Source: an uncultured Prochlorococcus sp. | Lineage (GTDB): Bacteria; Cyanobacteriota; Cyanobacteriia; PCC-6307; Cyanobiaceae | Length of the DNA stretch: 55,742 nt | NCBI GenBank assembly: GCA_902620895.1 | Contig: CACNJU010000010.1 | Location: 1-55,742 of the forward strand | Direction of reading: 5' to 3' | Made by a program: the position numbers and the translations under genes | In this document: one piece after another, positions 35,147-43,395 of the stretch | How the letters are laid out: each line of letters starts with the position of its first letter | Numbering within the stretch: position 1 is the stretch's first letter | Notes under the pieces: model-generated | The model's input: only the letters and a program-made list of their open reading frames with translations | What the model was told of the DNA's origin: nothing | The model's database searches: none

Positions 35147-36925
35147 CTATTTTTTAATTGGAATTTTATAAATTTCAGATATGAAATTCTTCCATAAATA
35201 AGCCGCATTTCCACTAGATAATTCAGATTCCTTATTATCGTCGTAACCTATCCAGATCCCCGTTGTAAGGTTATCAATGGAACCAATAAACCAGAGATCT
35301 TTATTTCCATCAGATGTCCCAGTTTTTCCATAAATTTTCTTTCCTTTTATAGAGGCTGCTTTACCAGTACCTTCCTTTACAGATTTTTCAAGAAGTTTAT
35401 TTAGTTTCTTATTTATTTTTATATCTAATATTTTCTTGGAAATAGATTTGTTTTCCCAAAAAGGTTGTTTTTTAAATGATTCTATTTTTTCTATTATTTC
35501 AGGACTTTGAATTTTTCCATTATTGTTTATTGCAGAATATGCATTTGTGATGTTTAAAAGATTATCTCCGTAGGCACCAATAGCTAATGATGGGAATTCC
35601 TCAAACTCTTGCTTGTAACCTAATCCAAATGAATTTGCTAAGTTAATAATATTCTTTAAGCCTATTTTTTTTGTTATCGATATTGGAACTATATTGGATG
35701 AACTTTTAAATGATTCAATCAAAGATACTGATCCTTTATATTCTTCTGAAAAATTTTTTGGGCAATAACTTTCCCAACATTTTGGTAAGTCTTCAAATTT
35801 ATCGCTTAATTTTATCCCTTCTATTAATGCAGCAGCATAAGGAATTATTTTAAAAGTAGAACCTAAAGGTCTTATAGATGAAGTTACTCTATTAAATTCA
35901 TTAATTGATGGATTTTTGCTGGTTATCATTGTCCTAATTAGTCCTGTGTTTGATTCGATTGATAATAGAGCAAATTCAAGTTCTTTAGGTCCAGCATATC
36001 TTGATATATTTTGAGCTTTTTCTTGCCAATCTTTGTTGATAGAAGATTTAATTCTTAAAAACTTATAATCATTTTCATTTTCAATTTTTTTATCAGTTAC
36101 CTCAAGAATAAAATTTATTAGTAATTTATCATCTAAAAAATTATCAGCAGTTTGATGATTTAAATTTATTTTTTCTTTAATAGCTTTGTTCTTACTAGCT
36201 AGAGAAATATATCCATCAAGATACATTGACTCAAGAACTTTATTTCTATTTTTAATAGCTAGCTCTATATCTTGATAGGGTGAATAAATTGATGGGGCTG
36301 GAGCCAATCCTGCAATTAATGCGATTTCTGATAATGTCAATTCTTCTATAAGTTTTCCAAAATAAACTTGGGAAGCCTCGTTAACCCCGTATGCTCCTGA
36401 TCCTAAATAAATATTATTTAAATATAATTTTAAAATTTGATTCTTGTCATATTTAAATTCAAGTATGAGTGATATAACTATTTCTTTGATTTTTCTTTGA
36501 AAACTTAAATCATTATTTAGAAAAAGTAATCTGGCAACTTGTTGAGTAATCGTACTTCCTCCCTCTTTAACATAACCACTTCTAATATTTTGAATAAGGG
36601 CTCTTGAAATACTTTTTAAATCTATTCCATTATGTTTATAAAATCTTTTATCCTCAGAGGAAATAAAAGCATTTTTTAAAAAAAGTGGAATTTGATTTTG
36701 ACTATTTTCTATTTCAAATTTGCGGCTTAATTTGCTCAGGATCTGATTATCAGAAGATGAAATTACATAAGAATATTTGGTTTCGCGAGACCTTTTACTT
36801 TTAGGGATGTCCAATTTAAATGTAATAAATATTAAACTAAAAAAATAAAAAGATATTCCAGAAAAAATTAATATTGGAATTATAAAAACAAAAGATTTGG
36901 ATTTAATCTTTTGCACTTTAAGCAA
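35147..36925 (-). CDS. class A penicillin-binding protein (PBP1A-like transglycosylase/transpeptidase)
   Basis: Bifunctional peptidoglycan synthase, 592 aa. A single N-terminal membrane anchor (about residues 12-35) precedes the GT51 glycosyltransferase domain (SSEDKRFYKHNGIDLKSISR, then GGSTITQQVARLLFL) and the transpeptidase domain, whose STFK (GSTFKIIPY), SSN (KSSSNIVPI) and KTGT (GKTGTSDG) motifs are all present. It starts inside the end of chlG with an 8-bp overlap and a TTG codon, so the two genes are co-transcribed. Confidence 0.93.
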   Translation of the reverse strand: MLKVQKIKSKSFVFIIPILIFSGISFYFFSLIFITFKLDIPKSKRSRETKYSYVISSSDNQILSKLSRKFEIENSQNQIPLFLKNAFISSEDKRFYKHNGIDLKSISRALIQNIRSGYVKEGGSTITQQVARLLFLNNDLSFQRKIKEIVISLILEFKYDKNQILKLYLNNIYLGSGAYGVNEASQVYFGKLIEELTLSEIALIAGLAPAPSIYSPYQDIELAIKNRNKVLESMYLDGYISLASKNKAIKEKINLNHQTADNFLDDKLLINFILEVTDKKIENENDYKFLRIKSSINKDWQEKAQNISRYAGPKELEFALLSIESNTGLIRTMITSKNPSINEFNRVTSSIRPLGSTFKIIPYAAALIEGIKLSDKFEDLPKCWESYCPKNFSEEYKGSVSLIESFKSSSNIVPISITKKIGLKNIINLANSFGLGYKQEFEEFPSLAIGAYGDNLLNITNAYSAINNNGKIQSPEIIEKIESFKKQPFWENKSISKKILDIKINKKLNKLLEKSVKEGTGKAASIKGKKIYGKTGTSDGNKDLWFIGSIDNLTTGIWIGYDDNKESELSSGNAAYLWKNFISEIYKIPIKK

Positions 36926-37865
36926 CTAAAAAACTATGTCCTATTGCTAAGGCTGTAACTAACATTCCAGTTATTAGGAAAGGTTGGGCACTTGCTTGAT
37001 ATTTGACATCAAACTTTAGAGGATCTCTAAGTAACCACATATCTTGAAATGTAATTTGTGGAATTACCAATAAAACTAAAATTACAGAGGCTAAATGTTG
37101 ACCAATAATGACTAATACAATAACCATTGCTAATTGAAAAATGTCAATCAGTCCTGCACTTATTCGACTTGCATTTTTTATTCCAAAAACTACTGGTAAA
37201 GAGTTTAGGCCTAGCTTTGAGTCTCCTTCAACGCTTTTGAAATCATTAATAACAGCAATACCAAGTCCAGAGAGGCTATAAGCAAGTGTTAGTAATGCTG
37301 TCACAATAGTTAATTTCCCAAATAAGGCTTGTCCTGCCCACCAAGGTAAAGCTATATATGATGCTCCCAATGCATAATTTCCAAGCCAACCATTTTGTTT
37401 TAATTTAAGAGGTGGAGCAGAATATATATAACTAACAAAAGATCCCCCTAATGCTAAAAGTAAGACGGAAGGAAAGTTATGTTTGGCATATAAATCTAAC
37501 AGAAAAGCAACAATTAAACCTGCAATAAGTAATACCCAGATTTGAATTTTTACATCTTTAAGTGAAATCTTTCCAGAAGGAATTGGTCTATTTGGTTCGT
37601 TAATTGCGTCAATTTCTTTATCAAAAAAGTCATTTATGGTCTGTGTATATCCTGCCAGAAGTGGTCCACTCATTAACATGCATGCTAGTGAAGCTAAAAC
37701 ATTACTAAATGTCCATTCAAAATTCCCACTTGCAGCTGCACCACAAATAACACCCCATATCAAAGGGATCCAGGTAATTGGCTTCATTAACTGTATACGG
37801 AGTTTCCATATACTTGAAGTTTCAGAGGCACCCTTAATTCCTAAAAGTTGTTTTGGATCATTCAC
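36918..37865 (-). CDS. chlG: chlorophyll synthase ChlG
   Basis: Membrane prenyltransferase that esterifies chlorophyllide with phytyl (or geranylgeranyl) diphosphate, the last step of chlorophyll formation. The 315-aa UbiA-family protein has about eight hydrophobic segments and both diphosphate-binding loops: NDFFDKEIDAINEPNRPIPS and NDFKSVEGDSKLGLNSLP. GTG start at 37865. It lies eight bases downstream of the DUF2862 gene and overlaps the PBP gene. It identifies the organism as a phototroph. Confidence 0.97.
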   Translation of the reverse strand: MNDPKQLLGIKGASETSSIWKLRIQLMKPITWIPLIWGVICGAAASGNFEWTFSNVLASLACMLMSGPLLAGYTQTINDFFDKEIDAINEPNRPIPSGKISLKDVKIQIWVLLIAGLIVAFLLDLYAKHNFPSVLLLALGGSFVSYIYSAPPLKLKQNGWLGNYALGASYIALPWWAGQALFGKLTIVTALLTLAYSLSGLGIAVINDFKSVEGDSKLGLNSLPVVFGIKNASRISAGLIDIFQLAMVIVLVIIGQHLASVILVLLVIPQITFQDMWLLRDPLKFDVKYQASAQPFLITGMLVTALAIGHSFLVA

Positions 37866-37873
37866 TTTACTCT

Positions 37874-38098
37874 TTAACCTTTCTCAATTTCTTCTGGGAA
37901 AAACCAGTTTTGATCACCATTCTGAAATTTTGCTGTGATACCTATACTCCTGCCGTCTGTCATTTTGTAGCCTGTAATTACAGCTTTCGGATTAGAGGAT
38001 ATTTGATCAATTAATTTAGCTGGTAGTCTATCTTTTACTTTGTTAATGTTAATTTTGATTTTACTACCGATTTTGGGTAATAATTTTGTTTCAGCCAT
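37874..38098 (-). CDS. DUF2862 family protein
   Basis: A 74-aa protein that matches the cyanobacterial and plastid DUF2862 family: an SH3-like layout with PKIGSKIKININKVKDRLPA at the start, GYKMTDGRSIGI in the middle and the conserved NWFFPEEIE end. Function unknown. It is upstream of chlG on the same strand, eight bases apart, and divergent from hisF over 59 bases, so it starts a three-gene unit with chlG and the PBP. Confidence 0.82.
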   Translation of the reverse strand: MAETKLLPKIGSKIKININKVKDRLPAKLIDQISSNPKAVITGYKMTDGRSIGITAKFQNGDQNWFFPEEIEKG

Positions 38099-38157
38099 AA
38101 GAGGTAAAATGGAAGCTATTATGCAAGATTAACAGCATTTGGACAATTTTTACTAAA

Positions 38158-38928
38158 ATGGTAGCTCTTCGTTTAATTCCTTGTTTAGATGTCGCTGATG
38201 GCAGAGTCGTTAAAGGTGTAAACTTTGTTAACTTGAGAGATTCAGGTGATCCCGTTGAATTGGCTTGTAGATATTCTGATGAAGGCGCAGATGAATTGGT
38301 ATTTTTAGATATTAGAGCAAGTGTGGAAAATAGGAATACATTAGTTGACCTTGTCTCTAGGACAGCAAAATCAGTAAAAATCCCCTTTACAGTAGGTGGA
38401 GGCATAGATTCTGTTTCTTCTATTAATGATCTTTTAAGAGCAGGAGCGGATAAAGTGAGTTTGAATTCCTCAGCCGTAAGAAATCCTGATTTAATTTCTG
38501 AAAGTTCTAAAGAATTTGGTACTCAATGCATCGTTATAGCAATTGATGCTCGAAGAAAAGTTAATAAGGTTGGTGAATGGGAGGTATATGTAAAAGGAGG
38601 GCGAGAAAATACTGGCCTAGATGTATTAAGTTGGGCAAAGAAAGTTGAGGGATTAGGTGCGGGGGAAATATTGCTTACTTCAATGGATGGTGATGGAACA
38701 CAGAATGGATATGATTTGAATTTGACAGAATCTGTTGCAAATATTGTTGATATTCCAGTAATTGCTTCGGGAGGGGCAGGCTCTCTAGATGATATCTATG
38801 ATGTTTTTAAAGAAGGCAGGGCATCAGCAGCACTTTTAGCATCATTACTTCATGATAAGAAACTCACTTTAAAAGAAATAAAAACTTTCCTCCTCGAAAA
38901 AAAACTTCCAATTAGACCATATGAATAA
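38158..38928 (+). CDS. hisF: imidazole glycerol phosphate synthase subunit HisF
   Basis: Cyclase half of the HisHF enzyme of histidine synthesis. A beta-alpha barrel with the two catalytic aspartates in [16 protein letters not shown] (D11) and [10 protein letters not shown] (D131). Other family marks are [37 protein letters not shown] and [16 protein letters not shown]. Length 256 aa. The hisH partner is not in the window. Confidence 0.97.
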   Translation: MVALRLIPCLDVADGRVVKGVNFVNLRDSGDPVELACRYSDEGADELVFLDIRASVENRNTLVDLVSRTAKSVKIPFTVGGGIDSVSSINDLLRAGADKVSLNSSAVRNPDLISESSKEFGTQCIVIAIDARRKVNKVGEWEVYVKGGRENTGLDVLSWAKKVEGLGAGEILLTSMDGDGTQNGYDLNLTESVANIVDIPVIASGGAGSLDDIYDVFKEGRASAALLASLLHDKKLTLKEIKTFLLEKKLPIRPYE

Positions 38929-38972
38929 AAATTTTATTTAATTATAAAAAGAAATAAGTTTAAAATTTAAAA

Positions 38973-39674
38973 ATGAAATTCACAAAAACTATTGAAGTCA
39001 AAAATATATTTAATAAAATTTCTTATAAATATGATTTTTTAAATAATCTATTAAGTTTTGGGCTTCACAGATTATGGAAAAGGAAATTAGTTAATTTATT
39101 GGAACCTTTAGATGGTGAAGATTGGGCTGATTTATGCTGTGGAACTGGTGATTTAGCATTTTTAATTTCTGAGAGAGTTGGTCCAAGGGGATCAATTACT
39201 GGGATTGACAGTGCTGAGGAAATCTTAAATATTGCAAGGAAAAAATCAAAGCTTAAAAAAAATAAATTTATTAATTGGGAAATTAAAGATGTATTAGAAA
39301 TAAATGATCATTCAAAAAATTTTGATGGGATTTGCATGTCATATGGGCTAAGAAACTTGAATAATGTTGAAGAAGGAATGAAAAAAGTTTTTTATCTTTT
39401 GAAGGATAAGGGAAGGGCAGGATTTTTGGATTTTAATCACTCAAAAAGAAATTCTTTATCCAATATTTTTCAGAAAATTTATTTGAGATTAGTTGTAGTA
39501 ACTATTTCGCGTCTTTTTAATTTAGGTCCAGAGTACGCATATATTGAAAAAAGCATCAGAAATTTTCCAAAGAAAAATGAGCTTATAAATATTGCTAAGG
39601 AAGTTGGATTTAAAAAAGCTGAATATAGGACTATTTGGGGGGGGCAAATGGGAATACTAATTTTGACTAAATAA
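38973..39674 (+). CDS. menG: demethylphylloquinone/menaquinone methyltransferase (MenG/UbiE)
   Basis: SAM-dependent methyltransferase for the last methylation of the phylloquinone head group; in cyanobacteria this is the photosystem I quinone. Motifs present are VKNIFNKISYKYDFLNNLLS, the SAM loop ADLCCGTGDLAFL, and the C-terminal end MGILILTK. Length 233 aa. Spaced 44 bases after hisF. It converges with the DciA-like gene, with a TTTA repeat between them. Confidence 0.94.
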   Translation: MKFTKTIEVKNIFNKISYKYDFLNNLLSFGLHRLWKRKLVNLLEPLDGEDWADLCCGTGDLAFLISERVGPRGSITGIDSAEEILNIARKKSKLKKNKFINWEIKDVLEINDHSKNFDGICMSYGLRNLNNVEEGMKKVFYLLKDKGRAGFLDFNHSKRNSLSNIFQKIYLRLVVVTISRLFNLGPEYAYIEKSIRNFPKKNELINIAKEVGFKKAEYRTIWGGQMGILILTK

Positions 39675-39678
39675 AGAA

Positions 39679-39694
39679 TTTATTTATTTATTTA
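39679..39694. repeat. TTTA tetranucleotide repeat
   Basis: Four perfect TTTA units lie between the convergent menG and DciA-like genes and include the stop codon of the latter. A change in copy number would alter the C-terminal residues or the stop of the DciA-like protein. Confidence 0.85.
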
Positions 39695-40187
39695 TTTTTC
39701 TCCAACAAAAAGAACACTTTCCCCATCTTTTGATTTCGCCCTCAGGAGTAGGGGAATTACAGAGAGTACAAATGCACATATTATTTTGAAGGATTCTGCT
39801 TGGATGCTTTGCCCAAACTATCTTTGCATTAGTAGATTTGATGTTTTTATTTTTAATTTCATAATTTTGTATTATTTTTATTTCCTTTAAAGTTATTCCA
39901 ATTTTTTCGATTCTCTCTTTTAATTTATGTTTGTTATAGATTAAAGCTTGGCGCCACTGTGGATGATTTACTGCAATAGTAAGTATTTTTTTTTCAATAT
40001 TTAATGGTTTGCATTCTTGAAATAATTCCAAGCCGATTAAGTCGCTCCAGTTTTCGTTAATTTTAGAAAGTTTATCTAAGTCTCCGCAGGATTTTTTGAA
40101 ATTATCAAGACAATTTTTTAATGGATGTGGATTCCTTCTATTCACTATTGGCAAATACTTTTTATCCAATTTGTAAAATTTACTCAT
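39684..40187 (-). CDS. DUF721 (DciA-like) protein with C-terminal zinc ribbon
   Basis: A 167-aa protein counted from ATG 40187; an upstream ATG at 40214 would add nine residues with no homology value. The DUF721 domain (residues 10-110) holds ENWSDLIGLELFQECKPLNI and LTIAVNHPQWRQALIYNK. It ends in a zinc-ribbon-like tail with CTLC and, 18 residues later, CSFCWRK. DUF721 is the domain of DciA, the helicase-loading protein of bacteria without DnaC or DnaI, so a role in replication start is plausible but inferred. It converges with menG. Confidence 0.7.
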   Translation of the reverse strand: MSKFYKLDKKYLPIVNRRNPHPLKNCLDNFKKSCGDLDKLSKINENWSDLIGLELFQECKPLNIEKKILTIAVNHPQWRQALIYNKHKLKERIEKIGITLKEIKIIQNYEIKNKNIKSTNAKIVWAKHPSRILQNNMCICTLCNSPTPEGEIKRWGKCSFCWRKINK

Positions 40188-40244
40188 TAAGATTAAAGTT
40201 AATCTAATCTTCAAAAAGATGCTCGTTGTTTTAATAAAGAATTT

Positions 40245-40994
40245 GTGAAAGTTATTGGATCTGCATCTAAGACAGTTTATTACTTAAAAAAAATCCAGGG
40301 TCAATATCCCACCTGGAGACTTCTTTACAAAATAAAATGTAAAAGTACCGAAAATGAGCTAACAAACTTGCTTGGATATTCTGAAATAAAGAAAAATCAG
40401 CCAGTAGCGATAATCGCAAGAGAACAGTTTTCAGGTGTTGGCCAAAACTCAAAAACTTGGGTTTCTCCTAAAGGCGGGATTTGGTTAAGTGCAGCTTACC
40501 CAATATTTTCAAAAGAATTTGCATGTCAAATATTTAATTTGTCTTTAGGTATTAAGTTATGTGAAATGCTTAGACAAGAGAATATAAATGTTTGTTTGAA
40601 ATGGCCAAATGATATTTTTTTTGGTTCAAAAAAGTTGATTGGATTTTTACCAAGGGTGATAACAAGAGGTAAAGAAATTATCTATGTAAGAGTAGGAATT
40701 GGTATGAATGTTTTAAATTACACTCCATCCGAAGGTATTTCATTATCAAAAGTACTTCAAACTAAGAATATTAATCAACATTATTGGACAGCCAAAGTTC
40801 TTAAAGCTTTTTATGATTCAATTGAATGTAATAAGAAGAAAGAATATGTGATTAAATCTGCAAATAAGTTTCTCACTAAAAGTTTTTTACCTAGTGGTTA
40901 TTGTCCTAATACATGGAAAATCAAAGATATTGATTCTGATGGTAATTTAAGAATTGAGAATGAAACTCAACTGCAGGTAATTAGAAGGTTTTGA
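40245..40994 (+). CDS. birA: biotin-[acetyl-CoA carboxylase] ligase
   Basis: Attaches biotin to the acetyl-CoA carboxylase carrier protein. The 249-aa product lacks the N-terminal DNA-binding domain of enterobacterial BirA, so it is a ligase only. The substrate loop is in AREQFSGVGQNSKTWVSPKG, followed by KWPNDIFFGSKKLIGFL and GIGMNVLNY. GTG start at 40245. It converges with the DevA-type gene after two bases. Confidence 0.9.
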   Translation: MKVIGSASKTVYYLKKIQGQYPTWRLLYKIKCKSTENELTNLLGYSEIKKNQPVAIIAREQFSGVGQNSKTWVSPKGGIWLSAAYPIFSKEFACQIFNLSLGIKLCEMLRQENINVCLKWPNDIFFGSKKLIGFLPRVITRGKEIIYVRVGIGMNVLNYTPSEGISLSKVLQTKNINQHYWTAKVLKAFYDSIECNKKKEYVIKSANKFLTKSFLPSGYCPNTWKIKDIDSDGNLRIENETQLQVIRRF

Positions 40995-40996
40995 AT

Positions 40997-41683
40997 TTAA
41001 TTAACTTTTAATTCAACTATTCTTCCATCCTTAAATTTGGCTATTTTTTTTGCTCGATTTGCAACTTCATCTTCATGAGTAACTAAAACTATAGTTATTC
41101 CAGATTCATGCAGTTTGTCAAAAAGATCTAATACATCTTCAGTGGTTTTTGAATCTAGTGCTCCAGTAGGTTCGTCTGCTAATAAAATTGCGGGGTTATT
41201 GATAATAGCCCTCGCAATAGCAACTCGTTGTTGTTGACCTCCGGATAATTGGTTCGGGCGATTATTCATTCTTTCTGAAAGGCCAACTTTTTTTAATGCA
41301 TTCTTACCTCGCTCTAATCTTTGTTCAGGCTCAATACCAGCATAAATCATAGGCAAAGTTACATTTTCAAGTGCAGTTGCGTCTGAAAGCAGATGAAATT
41401 GTTGAAAAACGAAGCCTAATTTTTGGTTACGTATTTCCGCGAGCTCATCATCAGATAAATTCTCAACAGGAATACCATTTAATTTATAAATACCTTCAGA
41501 TGGTCTATCTAGACATCCAATAATATTCATAGCTGTACTTTTGCCTGAGCCACTAGCTCCCATTACAGCTAAATAATCGCCTTTATAAATTTCTAAGTTT
41601 ATGCGGTCTAAGGCTTTTACAGTTAGATCCTCTTTCCCATATGTTTTAGATATATTTTCTAAACTTGCGACTTTCTTAGACAT
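40997..41683 (-). CDS. devA: DevA/MacB-type ABC transporter ATP-binding protein
   Basis: A 228-aa ATPase of the LolD/MacB/DevA class. Walker A is GASGSGKST (residues 42-50), the Q-loop is LGFVFQQFHLLSD, the signature LSGGQQQRVAIARAI and Walker B ILLADEPTGALDS. Cyanobacterial DevA works with DevB and DevC in outer-membrane or glycolipid export, but no such partners are adjacent here, so the transported substrate is open. It follows ndhB by 16 bases on the same strand. Confidence 0.85.
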   Translation of the reverse strand: MSKKVASLENISKTYGKEDLTVKALDRINLEIYKGDYLAVMGASGSGKSTAMNIIGCLDRPSEGIYKLNGIPVENLSDDELAEIRNQKLGFVFQQFHLLSDATALENVTLPMIYAGIEPEQRLERGKNALKKVGLSERMNNRPNQLSGGQQQRVAIARAIINNPAILLADEPTGALDSKTTEDVLDLFDKLHESGITIVLVTHEDEVANRAKKIAKFKDGRIVELKVN

Positions 41684-41699
41684 TTATTAAAGAATTCTT

Positions 41700-43220
41700 C
41701 TAGGAAATATTATTTGCTGTAGCAATAATATCCTGTAAGAAAGGAGTTTCTGAAACTGCTGTATTAGCTAATTTGAAAAGAGGATTAGAAAGTATTCCTC
41801 CAAGAGCAGTTACTGCGACGCAAGTATAAAGTGCAATTCTCAAGGGAGGTAATCCTACAACTCCCCAATTAATTTCAGGATATGATTTGACTATTTCAGA
41901 AGCTTCCTGGGGTTCTTTAACTACCATCATTTTTATCACTGAAATATAGTAATAAATAGATATAACTGAAGTTACTAATCCAACTATTACTAGTAGATAT
42001 TGATGATTTGCCCAACCTGCAAAGAACAAGTATATCTTTCCAAAAAATCCCAACATTGGAGGTAAACCTCCAAGAGATAGAAGACAAAGGCTTAAGCCTA
42101 ATGTAATGAGAGGATCTTTTTGGTAAAGTCCTGAGTAATCAAGAATCCTGTCAGAACCTGTTCTTAATGAGAAAAGTATTACACAAGAAAATGCACCCAA
42201 ATTCATAAACAAATATGCAGCTAAATATAAAACGGCTGCTGATAAACCATCTTGTGTGCCAGATACTATTCCAATCATTACAAATCCGGCTTGTCCAATA
42301 GAACTGTAAGCTAGCATCCTTTTCATTGAGGTTTGAGCTAGAGCTACAACATTTCCTAGTGCCATGCTCAATATGGCTAGAATAGTAAATAGAAGTTTCC
42401 ATTCTTCGTCAAAAGAAGAGAAAGTTGTGCTTAAAATTCTTATTGCGAATGCAAAGCCCGCTGTTTTTGAACCAACAGACAAAAAAGCTACTACAGGTGT
42501 AGGTGAACCCTCATATACATCAGGAGTCCATTGATGAAAGGGAACTGCAGCAATTTTAAATGCAACTGTTGATAAGACAAATACAAGAGCTAGTGAAGTA
42601 ATGAAGGATGGCTTATTTATAATCTCTAGACCTATTGTCGCTAAGTTTGTTGAACCACTTAATCCATAAAGAAAAGAGGATCCATACAAATAGACAGCTG
42701 CAGCAGCTGATCCAACAAGGAGGTATTTTAATGCCGCTTCTGAACTCCTTGGATCTCTCTTGAGGTAACCAGAAAGTAAGTAGCTTGCTACAGATAAAGT
42801 TTCCAGAGATATAAAAATACTAATAAGGTCAGTAGATCCACACAAAAGCATTGCTCCAAGGGTAGCCGAAAGAACTATCGCAGCAAACTCGCCAATAGGG
42901 CTACCACTTTGTTCTGTATACCGCCAACTTATAAGTAAAGATACTAAGGTTGATAATGAAATAATTGCTCTAAATGCGATTGCCAAATTATCTGAATTAA
43001 AGGACCCAAGGAAGGCGCTTTCTACAGGATTACTCCATTGCAATGCCAAACTAACAAGAGAGCTACCAATTGATAAATAGCAAATTATTGGGGCCCATTT
43101 TGATGCAGTTTTTTCTCCAGCTAAATCTACAAGAAGTGTTCCAACAATACCTAGTAAAATAAAAGCCTCTGGAATAATGGCTTGAGCATTTAAATTAATT
43201 GTAAAGATTTCGTTGGGCAC
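41700..43220 (-). CDS. ndhB: NAD(P)H-quinone oxidoreductase subunit 2 (NdhB)
   Basis: Proton-pumping membrane subunit of the cyanobacterial NDH-1 complex used in respiration and cyclic electron flow. The 506-aa product has about 14 hydrophobic segments. Family marks are [20 protein letters not shown], the conserved [19 protein letters not shown] loop with its proton-path lysine region, and the [20 protein letters not shown] motif. GTG start. Divergent from topA over 175 bases. Confidence 0.96.
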   Translation of the reverse strand: MPNEIFTINLNAQAIIPEAFILLGIVGTLLVDLAGEKTASKWAPIICYLSIGSSLVSLALQWSNPVESAFLGSFNSDNLAIAFRAIISLSTLVSLLISWRYTEQSGSPIGEFAAIVLSATLGAMLLCGSTDLISIFISLETLSVASYLLSGYLKRDPRSSEAALKYLLVGSAAAAVYLYGSSFLYGLSGSTNLATIGLEIINKPSFITSLALVFVLSTVAFKIAAVPFHQWTPDVYEGSPTPVVAFLSVGSKTAGFAFAIRILSTTFSSFDEEWKLLFTILAILSMALGNVVALAQTSMKRMLAYSSIGQAGFVMIGIVSGTQDGLSAAVLYLAAYLFMNLGAFSCVILFSLRTGSDRILDYSGLYQKDPLITLGLSLCLLSLGGLPPMLGFFGKIYLFFAGWANHQYLLVIVGLVTSVISIYYYISVIKMMVVKEPQEASEIVKSYPEINWGVVGLPPLRIALYTCVAVTALGGILSNPLFKLANTAVSETPFLQDIIATANNIS

Positions 43221-43284
43221 TTTATTAAATTGGATTAAATTAGATGTTTGATTGTATGAGTCTAAGAGTTAATCTTAACTTGAT

Positions 43285-43290
43285 TATAAT
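43285..43290 (+). promoter_or_regulatory. possible -10 box upstream of topA
   Basis: A perfect TATAAT lies about 105 bases upstream of the topA TTG start in the divergent ndhB-topA spacer. No convincing -35 box is at the right distance. A short hairpin (TTGAAA/TTTCAA around 43329-43343) lies in the leader that would result. Confidence 0.35.
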
Positions 43291-43395
43291 TTGTAGGTAT
43301 GATTTTTGAAATTTTAAGAAGAAATTACTTGAAAAAGTTTCAAATAATCATAATATGCCCTAACTGAACAAAAACACCAATTTTTGAAATAAACC

